Shown piece after piece: positions 1 to 6,164 of a stretch of DNA of 10,442 nt. The stretch is from Bacteroidia bacterium (GTDB taxonomy: Bacteria > Bacteroidota > Bacteroidia > UKL13-3): contig JACFNJ010000079.1 of assembly GCA_019454865.1 (NCBI GenBank), positions 1 through 10,442 on the forward strand, read 5' to 3'. Positions within the stretch are counted from its first letter, which is position 1. Each line of letters begins with the position of its first letter. The notes beneath the pieces were generated by a model. That model was given only the letters and a program-made list of their open reading frames with translations. It was not told the DNA's origin and made no database searches. Made by a program: the position numbers and the translations under genes.

Positions 1-623
1 ATATGTAATGTGTTTACTTGTTCATACCCTGTATTTCCTCCAATGCCTATGATATTTGAAAGAAATGATGTATCTAAAGTTCCATCTGTATTTAAACGTG
101 CAATACCTGAACGACCCACACCATCATACTGAGAAAATTTGCCCCCAATTAGTATTTTACCATCAGCCTGAATAGCTATACTATTAATACTATTATACAT
201 TGCTGACTTATCCGTAAATGTGTTATCTATGCTTCCATCCGCATTTAATCGTATAATTGCTTTAGCTCCATTATTGTTAGGAAACTGACCTCCCACAATA
301 ATTTTTCCATCCTGCTGAACTGCTAATGCATAGATATAACTATTGTCCTTCCAATCGGGTAATGCAATAAAGCTAGTATCCAATCCACCATCCGCATTTA
401 GTCGGGCTATTGCTTTATAATTAGGGTTTCCATTGAAACTTAAAAAGTGTCCGGCTACCAATATTTTCCCCGAACTAATTACACTAATGGCATTAATTGT
501 ATTATCTGAAACTCCCGGACCAGAGCCTCCGTAATTAAATGTAGTATCTAATATTCCGGATTGAGCATTCGCTATATTAGCATATAAGAAGATGCTTGAA
601 AATAGAATATAAAAATATCTCAT
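1..623 (-). CDS. Secreted delta-60 repeat protein, N-terminal part (runs off left edge)
   Basis: The frame is open from the ATG at 621-623 to the left edge, giving 207 complete codons with no stop; the C-terminus lies outside the window. Residues 1-20 look like a Sec signal peptide: Arg at position 2, a hydrophobic stretch, then ANA before Gln21 as the likely cleavage site. The mature part contains tandem repeats of the delta-60 type, with the pattern QxDGKIxxGGxF followed about 20 residues later by ARLNxDGxxDxxF. Copies cover residues 43-85, 97-136 and 146-187, and a fourth starts at 203. A half repeat (LDTTF, 25-29) follows the signal peptide. Such repeats are thought to form beta-propeller-like structures in large extracellular proteins, which in Bacteroidota often end in a type IX secretion sorting domain; that end is not visible here. 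The ligand or function cannot be predicted. Confidence 0.85.
   Translation of the reverse strand, partial: MRYFYILFSSIFLYANIANAQSGILDTTFNYGGSGPGVSDNTINAISVISSGKILVAGHFLSFNGNPNYKAIARLNADGGLDTSFIALPDWKDNSYIYALAVQQDGKIIVGGQFPNNNGAKAIIRLNADGSIDNTFTDKSAMYNSINSIAIQADGKILIGGKFSQYDGVGRSGIARLNTDGTLDTSFLSNIIGIGGNTGYEQVNTLH
63..497 (-). repeat. Tandem delta-60 protein repeats
   Basis: Three consecutive coding repeats of about 40-50 codons lie inside the left-edge gene. Each has a DGKI(L/I)(V/I)(A/G)G strand followed by (A/I)RLN(A/T)DGxxDxxF. Copies 2 and 3 are very alike at these positions. Copy 1 is the most divergent: SSGKILVAG replaces the usual QxDGKIxxGG. A fourth copy begins near position 17 and is cut by the window edge. 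Confidence 0.75.
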
Positions 624-651
624 AAATTTGAAATTAACAGTATTAACAACA

Positions 652-659
652 CAAAGATG
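652..659 (-). promoter_or_regulatory. Possible -7 promoter element for the delta-60 repeat gene
   Basis: On the minus strand the octamer CATCTTTG matches the Bacteroidota -7 consensus TAnnTTTG except at the first base. It lies 28 bases before the ATG, which would leave a short leader. No TTG is found at the expected -33 distance. A perfect palindrome, CAATTAAAATTTAATTG (660-676), lies directly upstream where sigma factor or a regulator could bind. In such AT-rich DNA both could be chance. Confidence 0.3.
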
Positions 660-736
660 CAATTAAAATTTAATTGTTGTAACTAAGTAAATTAACTTAA
701 TTTTATGTAAATATGTTAGTTCAATTTATGTCTTTG

Positions 737-1453
737 TTATAACAACTCCAATAAATTAGTACAGCCAATTGGTCGTTTTACAGTAAAGCCTTCACCGTAC
801 GTAACATTAACTAATCTTCCAAACTGACGTGCTCTTCCTTCCAAAAAATCCCAAAAATCTTTACCAGAAATCGGGGTATCGGGTTCAATTGAATTGGGGT
901 CGTAAAATTGGGACGAAAATGCTTCAATAGCTTTTATTTTTCGATGATAAAAAGGTGTAATATCTACTATCACATCCGGCTTAGTATAATAATCTTGTAT
1001 ATAATGATACACTTGCTTTGGACGCCAGGCTTCTTGCGCAGTTCCGTTATGTGTTGTTTGTATTTTTATTAACCCACTTAAAAAGCAAGCATCATGTACC
1101 AGGTCAGCTGCCCTGCCATGGTCAATGTGTCGGTCAGTTTCGCTATTGGCTATTACAATCTCCGGTTGGTATTTGCGTAGCATTTCAATTACTCGATATA
1201 TACTTGATTCATCCTTCACAAAAAAACCATCACGAAGTCCTAAATTTTCACGTACATGTATTCCTAATATTTCTGATGATAGTGCTGCTTCTTTATCTCT
1301 TAATTCGGCAGATCCTCTTGTACCAAGTTCGCCACGTGTAATATCAATAATGCCTACTTTTTTTCCTAAAGCCAAATGTGCCATAAGTGTGCCGCAGGCT
1401 GCTAATTCTATATCATCCGGATGTGCTGCAAAAGCTAATATATCTAACTTCAT
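737..1453 (-). CDS. bshB1: Bacillithiol biosynthesis deacetylase BshB1
   Basis: Cytosolic zinc-dependent deacetylase of the PIG-L/LmbE family. It removes the acetyl group from GlcNAc-malate to give GlcN-malate, the second step of bacillithiol synthesis; BshC then adds cysteine. The 238-residue length fits BshB1. The metal motif AHPDD is at residues 10-14, with His11 and Asp14 as likely zinc ligands. The third ligand is His112 in HIDHG (109-113). The family's TRGELGTRGS block is at 39-48, and there is no signal peptide. BshA and BshC are not in the window, which is usual because these genes are often scattered. The start is supported by an exact TAnnTTTG element only four bases upstream. The next gene in the same direction begins 113 bp downstream. 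BshB1 is preferred over a generic PIG-L protein because of the TRGELGTRG block and the length. Confidence 0.9.
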   Translation of the reverse strand: MKLDILAFAAHPDDIELAACGTLMAHLALGKKVGIIDITRGELGTRGSAELRDKEAALSSEILGIHVRENLGLRDGFFVKDESSIYRVIEMLRKYQPEIVIANSETDRHIDHGRAADLVHDACFLSGLIKIQTTHNGTAQEAWRPKQVYHYIQDYYTKPDVIVDITPFYHRKIKAIEAFSSQFYDPNSIEPDTPISGKDFWDFLEGRARQFGRLVNVTYGEGFTVKRPIGCTNLLELL

Positions 1454-1457
1454 TAAG

Positions 1458-1465
1458 CAAAGGTA
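1458..1465 (-). promoter_or_regulatory. Predicted -7 promoter element of bshB1, adjacent to the ATG
   Basis: The minus-strand octamer TACCTTTG is an exact match to the Bacteroidota TAnnTTTG element. It ends four bases before the bshB1 ATG, so transcription would begin at or very near the start codon. No good TTG is visible 17-23 bases further upstream, so the -33 half is weak. Confidence 0.5.
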
Positions 1466-1550
1466 AAGTTTTCAATAAAATAATTGGTTTATTTCAGGGT
1501 TAGTTTTTGTTTAGTGGATTGCGTTTATCGCATAAAATTACTCAGAATAT

Positions 1551-1580
1551 TTTGCATGAATTGGGTAATTATTAACTTTG
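1551..1580 (+). promoter_or_regulatory. Predicted Bacteroidota promoter of the DUF2269 gene
   Basis: TTTG at 1551-1554 and TAACTTTG at 1573-1580 are separated by 18 bases. Both halves match the Bacteroidota housekeeping promoter (TTTG, about 17-23 bases, TAnnTTTG). Transcription would begin near 1587 and leave a leader of about 50 bases before the ATG at 1638. This is the most complete promoter in the window, and it lies in the divergent region shared with bshB1. Confidence 0.6.
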
Positions 1581-1637
1581 GTTTTAAACAATGCTGTTAG
1601 TAGTTTGATGTTTTTATATTTTCAAAAGTAAGATGCT

Positions 1638-2105
1638 ATGTTGTATAAGTTTATACTTGTTGTGCATGTAATTTCGGCAATACTAGGCTTGGGCCCCGGA
1701 TTTGTTATGATTTATATTGTTAAACAAGCAACTAATATGACTGAATTAAAACATGCGTATGCAATACGTCATCGTATTCATGTTTTTGTAATGGTTGGTG
1801 GCACACTTTTGTTGCTTACAGGTATTGTAATGGGGGTAATGCGACCTTATATTTTTCGTATGGATTGGTATCTTTTAAGTTTGTTTCTTTTTATAGTTGC
1901 ATTGGCTTTTGGTCCGCTGATGTTATCGCCTCGTTCAAAGCCTATAAAAATAATGTTGAAAACAAGTAATTCCGCTGAAATTCCGAACGAGTATGCTGCA
2001 TTAAGCAAAAAACTGTTTTTATATGAGCGGATAGAAAACGTTTTATTTATACTGATTATTATTCTGATGATAACAAAACCAAACTTTAATTTGGTATGGT
2101 TTTGA
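1638..2105 (+). CDS. DUF2269 family integral membrane protein
   Basis: A 155-residue protein with four hydrophobic segments at about residues 4-26, 49-68, 77-97 and 132-147, so an inner-membrane four-helix protein without a cleaved signal. His10 in the first helix, the glycine-rich GLGPGF turn (17-22), paired histidines His45 and His48 before helix 2, and GG/TG glycines within helix 2 resemble the DUF2269 family. No biochemical function is established for that family; the histidines near the membrane could bind a cofactor, but this is speculation. The ATG at 1638 is chosen because it precedes the first helix directly and sits downstream of a strong promoter. The TGA stop (2103-2105) abuts the stop codon of the opposing small gene with no bases between. 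It is divergent from bshB1 and probably monocistronic. Confidence 0.75.
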   Translation: MLYKFILVVHVISAILGLGPGFVMIYIVKQATNMTELKHAYAIRHRIHVFVMVGGTLLLLTGIVMGVMRPYIFRMDWYLLSLFLFIVALAFGPLMLSPRSKPIKIMLKTSNSAEIPNEYAALSKKLFLYERIENVLFILIIILMITKPNFNLVWF

Positions 2106-2264
2106 TTAATTATTAATGCAACCTTTGGTAATTAAATACGGAATAATTAGCCAAAGCAATCCTTTGATTAGGAAAAAAGTAAACCCCATTAATCCTATAC
2201 GCTTAAACCATTGTTTTAGTTTTTGATTAGTAGTTGTTGCGTTAGGTTTTTCGTTGTTATCCAT
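2106..2264 (-). CDS. Small single-helix membrane protein (52 aa), hypothetical
   Basis: An ORF of 52 codons from the ATG at 2262-2264 to the TAA at 2106-2108. The layout is that of a real small membrane protein. It has a polar Asn/Thr/Lys-rich N-terminus (residues 1-14), a basic amphipathic stretch (KLKQWFKRIG, 15-24), one hydrophobic segment at about 25-46 containing FFLIKGLLWLIIPYL, and a short tail with one cysteine (TKGCINN). The charge pattern suggests the N-terminus stays in the cytoplasm. Short proteins with an FFxIKGLLWL core resemble small proteins I recall from Bacteroidota genomes, sometimes mislabelled as alanyl-tRNA synthetase; that is memory, not a search. Its stop codon directly abuts that of the DUF2269 gene. 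The function is unknown. Length alone makes it easy to miss in automated annotation. Confidence 0.7.
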   Translation of the reverse strand: MDNNEKPNATTTNQKLKQWFKRIGLMGFTFFLIKGLLWLIIPYLITKGCINN

Positions 2265-2290
2265 TGAGTACAATTAGCAAGTATTTTCGG

Positions 2291-2409
2291 TTGCAAGTTA
2301 TTATTACTTTTTCAAAAGAACTAATACAAGTACTGCAAGCCAATAGTCCTTGCATGTGCTGCAAAATAAGGTAATTACAAACGTATAGTTGTTTTGCTAA
2401 TGCTTGCAA
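2291..2409. repeat. Cluster of TGCAA/TTGCA motifs upstream of the large PIG-L gene
   Basis: Five TGCA-centred words occur in about 120 bases of otherwise AT-rich DNA: TTGCAA at 2291, CTGCAA at 2333, TTGCAT at 2350, CTGCAA at 2359 and TTGCAA at 2404. TGCAAG (2334-2339) and CTTGCA (2349-2354) form an inverted repeat with a 9-base spacer. This could be an operator region for the PIG-L gene or the opposing small gene. No known regulator site was recognised. Confidence 0.25.
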
Positions 2410-2466
2410 TAAATAGAAACAATAGCATGCTGAAGTTATTTTTTTTATACCTTAGCCTTTTCTTTA

Positions 2467-2474
2467 TTTATTTG
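2467..2474 (+). promoter_or_regulatory. Possible -7 element next to the PIG-L start codon
   Basis: TTTATTTG matches TAnnTTTG at seven of eight positions and ends four bases before the ATG at 2479, the same spacing as the exact element before bshB1. No -33 TTG is visible at the expected distance. A second seven-of-eight candidate, TTGTTTTG, lies at 2389-2396 and would give a leader of about 75 bases. Confidence 0.3.
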
Positions 2475-2478
2475 TACA

Positions 2479-5031
2479 ATGCATAAAAAATTTCAATTAT
2501 TTCTTGGGTTTTTAGTTTCATTTGTTTCGTTTAGTGTTTATTCTCAATCTTCTCGTGCTGTTACCTCCAGCGAGATTTTATTGCAATTAAAAAAACTAAA
2601 TACTATTGGTTCGGTATTGTATATAGCTGCACATCCCGATGATGAAAATACCCGATTGATAACATACCTGGCTAATGAAAAATGTTTGCGTACCGGATAT
2701 TTAAGTTTAACGCGTGGTGATGGCGGACAAAATCTAATTGGCTCTGAACAAGGTGTAGAACTGGGTGTAATTCGTACACAAGAGTTGTTAGCAGCACGTA
2801 GGGTAGATGGTGGTGAGCAATTTTTTACGCGTGCTTATGATTTTGGATACAGCAAAACAGTTGAAGAAACTTTACACAAATGGAATAAAGATTCCATATT
2901 AAGTGATGTGGTTTGGGTAATTCGTAATTTTAAACCGGATATAATAATAACCCGATTTGCAACAGATGGAAGCGGAGGGCACGGACATCATACGGCATCA
3001 GCATTATTGGCAGAAGAGGCTTTTGAAGCTGCGGGAGATTCCTCCCGATTTACAGAGCAACTAAAGTTTACATCTGTTTGGAAACCCAAGCGATTGTTTT
3101 GGAATGTAAGCACACGTTTTCAAAACCCAAATGCCGATATGAGTGCTTATATCAAATTAGATGTTGGAGGGTACAATCCATTATTAGGTAAAAGCTATGG
3201 CGAGATTGCTGCTGAAAGCAGAAGCATGCATAAAAGTCAGGGTTTTGGCAGTGCCAAACAACGTGGTGAAAATTTTGAATACTTTAAACCAATTAAGGGA
3301 GATACTGCTAACCTAAATTCAATTTTTGACCGTATAGATTTTACGTGGAATAGAATAAAAAATAGTAAAAAACTAGCTGACCAATTGAATAAAATTATTC
3401 AACAATTCAATGTTTCGCATCCGGAAAAATCAGGTAAAGCATTATTACATTATTACCAAAATTTGCAAATACTCAACCAACAATACGATGGTGCGTTATC
3501 ATATTCGCTTGGTTTGGCAAATCAAATTATTAAAAATATTTATGGTATTCATATAGAATATACAGCTAACACAATTCAAGTAAGTGCCAATGATTCCATA
3601 CAAACAACATTGAATTTTATTAGCCGATTATACAGTAATGCTACGCTTAATACGTTTACTGATGCAGGATTGTTTGCAGGGAATTCAGCATTGAATAATA
3701 AAATAATTCAAAAGCAAGCCGCAACTAATATTCCGATTACTATTGTTAATAAAGCAAAGTTATCTGAGCATATTTTGGTATCACAGCCAATACATTTAAT
3801 GCATGGAATTAAGAATAATATTTTTGAAATACCGGATGTGCAACTGCGGTCATTACCGGAAACATCACCACAACATACCGCTACAATACAATTACAAATT
3901 GAAAACACTAAATTAAATTGGAATGTAAATACAAATTATAAATGGACCGATCCGGAGAAAGGTGAGTTAAAACGTCCGGTTATAGTAACTCCGCCTGTGT
4001 TAATCAATCCTCTGAATAAGTTGATAGTATGCACTAATAATTCGGCAAATGAATTACGTGTAGTGTTAAAAGCATGTAAAGATAATTTGAAGGGTACTTT
4101 ATTAATTGAAGTGCCTAAAGGCTGGCAAATTCAGTTAAAGCAGAAGGTAACGGATAAGAATTATGTGCAAACAAATGTTCTTAAACAAGAGTTTATGTTT
4201 ACCAAAAGTGGAGAAGAAAAAGAGGTAGTGTTTTTTGTAAGTGCAACTGATGCAGCCAAAGATACCGTTATTACATTACAAGCAACAGTTGGTGGAGTTT
4301 CATACAATTACAGTATGAAAGAAATCAAATACGATCACATCGTACCTCAAACAATATTTTACCCAGCAGATGTTAAACTCATAAATCTTACAGTAAATAA
4401 AAAATCAAAACGAATAGGGTATATTCCGGGTGCAGGCGATGAAGTGCCTTTAGCACTTACACAACTTGGATATGATGTGGTTATACTTAACAATGAAAAA
4501 TTAAATGGTGAAGATATATCCGCTTACGATGCAATACTTACCGGTGTTCGTGCATTTAACACCAACCCAAATTTAATGGTGCATAAAGATAAATTAATGC
4601 GCTATGTACAGCAAGGCGGAAATTTAATTGTACAATACAATACAAACAGTTGGGCAGGGCCGTTATCAGGTAATATAGGTCCGTATAATTTTAAAATTAC
4701 TCGTAACCGAATAACCAATGAAGAAGCAAAGGTAAATTTTGTTTTACCTGATCATCCCGTGCTCAATACACCCAATCGCATTACAGCAAAAGACTTTGAA
4801 GGGTGGGTACAGGAACGGAGTATTTACCAAGCCGGTGAGTGGGATGATAAGTATGAAACACCAATAAGTATGGCTGATCCAAACGAGAAAGAAGATAAAG
4901 GTGCATTGTTAATTGCCAAACATGGTAAAGGTTATTTTGCCTATACCGGAATAGTGTTTTTTAGGGAATTACCGGCAGGTGTAAGCGGTGCTTACCGTTT
5001 GTTGGTTAACTTAATTGAATTGGGAAAATAA
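2479..5031 (+). CDS. Exported PIG-L family deacetylase with C-terminal Rossmann-like domain
   Basis: An 850-residue multidomain protein. Residues 1-22 form a signal peptide (basic start, hydrophobic core, cleavage near VYS before Gln23), so it acts in the periplasm or at the outer membrane. The N-terminal PIG-L/LmbE domain spans about 40-300. AHPDDE (51-56) supplies the likely zinc ligands His52 and Asp55; HGHH (168-171) supplies the third ligand, probably His171. TRGDGGQN (78-85) and the SRSMHKSQGFG block near 250 are further conserved stretches. A probable beta-sandwich middle region of about 430-640 leads to a Rossmann-like segment from Arg645 (RIGYIPGAGDEVP, GVRAFNT, QQGGNL), resembling class I amidotransferase or ThuA-like folds. 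That last domain contains no cysteine, so it is not an active glutamine amidotransferase. The family probably deacetylates N-acetyl sugars, but the substrate here is unknown. It converges on the Sua5-type gene across 20 bp. Confidence 0.85.
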   Translation: MHKKFQLFLGFLVSFVSFSVYSQSSRAVTSSEILLQLKKLNTIGSVLYIAAHPDDENTRLITYLANEKCLRTGYLSLTRGDGGQNLIGSEQGVELGVIRTQELLAARRVDGGEQFFTRAYDFGYSKTVEETLHKWNKDSILSDVVWVIRNFKPDIIITRFATDGSGGHGHHTASALLAEEAFEAAGDSSRFTEQLKFTSVWKPKRLFWNVSTRFQNPNADMSAYIKLDVGGYNPLLGKSYGEIAAESRSMHKSQGFGSAKQRGENFEYFKPIKGDTANLNSIFDRIDFTWNRIKNSKKLADQLNKIIQQFNVSHPEKSGKALLHYYQNLQILNQQYDGALSYSLGLANQIIKNIYGIHIEYTANTIQVSANDSIQTTLNFISRLYSNATLNTFTDAGLFAGNSALNNKIIQKQAATNIPITIVNKAKLSEHILVSQPIHLMHGIKNNIFEIPDVQLRSLPETSPQHTATIQLQIENTKLNWNVNTNYKWTDPEKGELKRPVIVTPPVLINPLNKLIVCTNNSANELRVVLKACKDNLKGTLLIEVPKGWQIQLKQKVTDKNYVQTNVLKQEFMFTKSGEEKEVVFFVSATDAAKDTVITLQATVGGVSYNYSMKEIKYDHIVPQTIFYPADVKLINLTVNKKSKRIGYIPGAGDEVPLALTQLGYDVVILNNEKLNGEDISAYDAILTGVRAFNTNPNLMVHKDKLMRYVQQGGNLIVQYNTNSWAGPLSGNIGPYNFKITRNRITNEEAKVNFVLPDHPVLNTPNRITAKDFEGWVQERSIYQAGEWDDKYETPISMADPNEKEDKGALLIAKHGKGYFAYTGIVFFRELPAGVSGAYRLLVNLIELGK

Positions 5032-5051
5032 TATTCGGGGATTAAAAATAT

Positions 5052-6023
5052 TTATTCAAGAATTGAAGCTCTTTTCAACCTGTCGTTAATTGCTTTTCCT
5101 ACGCCTTTATCAGGAAACCTTTCGGCTAATATTACATCAATATCCATTTCATCCAATTTGCGCATTGCTGCAAATAATTTTTGTGCAGCTTCTTCAATTG
5201 AACCTTTTGGTGAAAGTATTTGATGATTTTCCTTAGCTACTTGTGGATAGAAAGTAGTGAATGAAATAATACCTATTCGTTGTAAATTATAAATATGAAT
5301 ATGTTTTAAAGGATTATCGTGAATGAGTTTGTGCTTTGTTGCATAATGTCGTGCAAGCTGTCCGGGAGCTATTGGATTATCCGTGGCAATTGAATTTCCG
5401 TTTTCTTTTGGTTTATCATTTACTTCACCAATAATTTCTTGAATGGCTTCAATGCCAATACCTCCATAACGCAATATGGTAGGAGTGGGGTGAACAAAGC
5501 TTACAATTGTAGATTCAACACCTATGTTACACGAGCCTCCATCCAAAATATAAGGAATTATATTACCAAACTGCTGTTGCACATGATTAGCATTGGTAGG
5601 ACTAACATAGCCACTTAGGTTAGCACTTGGTGCTGCCAGCGGAAAATCAAGTTTTTCCAATAACTGCAATGTAAGCGGATGGTTAGGAATACGTACCGCT
5701 ACAGCATCTGTTCCGGCAGTAACAATATCCGGTATTCGGTTGCTTTTTGGTACTACATACGTTATTGGACCCGGTGAAAAATGTTTTGCCAATTGTACCA
5801 TTTTTTCGGGTATGGTTATTCCCCATTGAACTAATCGCTTAATGCTGTTGGTGTGAATAATTAATGGATTAAATGACGGGCGATTTTTTGCCATGTATAT
5901 TTTTGAAACTGCATTTGCATCAAAAGCATTAGCAGCTAATCCATAAACGGTTTCCGTTGGTATAGCTACTAATTTCCCTTCTTGTAAAAGTGTTGCTGCT
6001 CGTTGAATGTCTGTTCCTATCAT
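5052..6023 (-). CDS. L-threonylcarbamoyladenylate synthase (Sua5/TsaC type)
   Basis: Cytosolic enzyme that makes threonylcarbamoyl-AMP from threonine, bicarbonate and ATP, the first step of the universal t6A37 modification of ANN-decoding tRNAs. At 323 residues it is the long Sua5 form. The catalytic YrdC domain (about 5-200) shows PTETVYGLA (22-30), KNRP near Lys46, SPGPITYVV (83-91), APSAN (131-135), DGG (161-163) and GVESTIV (168-174). A linker of about 20 polar residues leads to the smaller Sua5 domain, marked by the APGQLARHYATKHKL hinge at 219-233. That hinge is known to close over the active site in Sua5 proteins. The ATG at 6021-6023 starts five residues before the first conserved helix. 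The partner proteins TsaB, TsaD and TsaE are not in the window. No matching TAnnTTTG was seen upstream, but a TTACA repeat cluster lies there. Confidence 0.9.
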   Translation of the reverse strand: MIGTDIQRAATLLQEGKLVAIPTETVYGLAANAFDANAVSKIYMAKNRPSFNPLIIHTNSIKRLVQWGITIPEKMVQLAKHFSPGPITYVVPKSNRIPDIVTAGTDAVAVRIPNHPLTLQLLEKLDFPLAAPSANLSGYVSPTNANHVQQQFGNIIPYILDGGSCNIGVESTIVSFVHPTPTILRYGGIGIEAIQEIIGEVNDKPKENGNSIATDNPIAPGQLARHYATKHKLIHDNPLKHIHIYNLQRIGIISFTTFYPQVAKENHQILSPKGSIEEAAQKLFAAMRKLDEMDIDVILAERFPDKGVGKAINDRLKRASILE

Positions 6024-6065
6024 CGTTTTTGTTTGCGATATTATAGTACTGCTGTTTCGTTACTG

Positions 6066-6082
6066 TTACAATTAAATTGTAA
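6066..6082. promoter_or_regulatory. 17-bp palindrome upstream of the Sua5-type gene
   Basis: TTACAATTAAATTGTAA is a perfect palindrome of two 8-base arms around a central A, 43 bp upstream of the Sua5-type start codon and in the range where a repressor or activator would bind. It shares the TTACA half-site with the inverted repeat at 6113-6151. It is AT-rich, so chance is possible. Confidence 0.3.
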
Positions 6083-6112
6083 AGCAATTACATTTTTTTA
6101 TCCTAGAACACC

Positions 6113-6151
6113 TGTAATGTAAATTGATTTACTAATCGGTATTACATTACA
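6113..6151. repeat. 10-bp perfect inverted repeat with 19-base spacer
   Basis: TGTAATGTAA (6113-6122) and TTACATTACA (6142-6151) are exact reverse complements, 29 bp centre to centre, close to three helical turns. They lie just beyond the 3' end of the NtrC-type gene (stop at 6165-6167) and 90-130 bp upstream of the Sua5-type gene. No T-run follows the downstream arm closely, so this is not a classic terminator, although an RNA stem could still form. A further half-site, ATTACATT, lies at 6087-6094. Confidence 0.45.
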
Positions 6152-6164
6152 AGTTTTAGTTTTA

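Noticed and set aside
684..699. Small inverted repeat TAAGT/ACTTA downstream of bshB1 as a terminator
   Set aside because: The stem has only five AT-rich pairs and no T-run follows in the bshB1 direction; such stems are common by chance in this base composition.
1018..1466. Two overlapping plus-strand ORFs opposite bshB1
   Set aside because: Both are antisense to well-supported BshB1, have no recognisable domain and begin or end arbitrarily. They are shadows of the real gene.
3708..3908. 66-codon minus-strand ORF inside the PIG-L gene
   Set aside because: It is a cysteine-rich antisense shadow of a long supported gene, with no motif and no start context.
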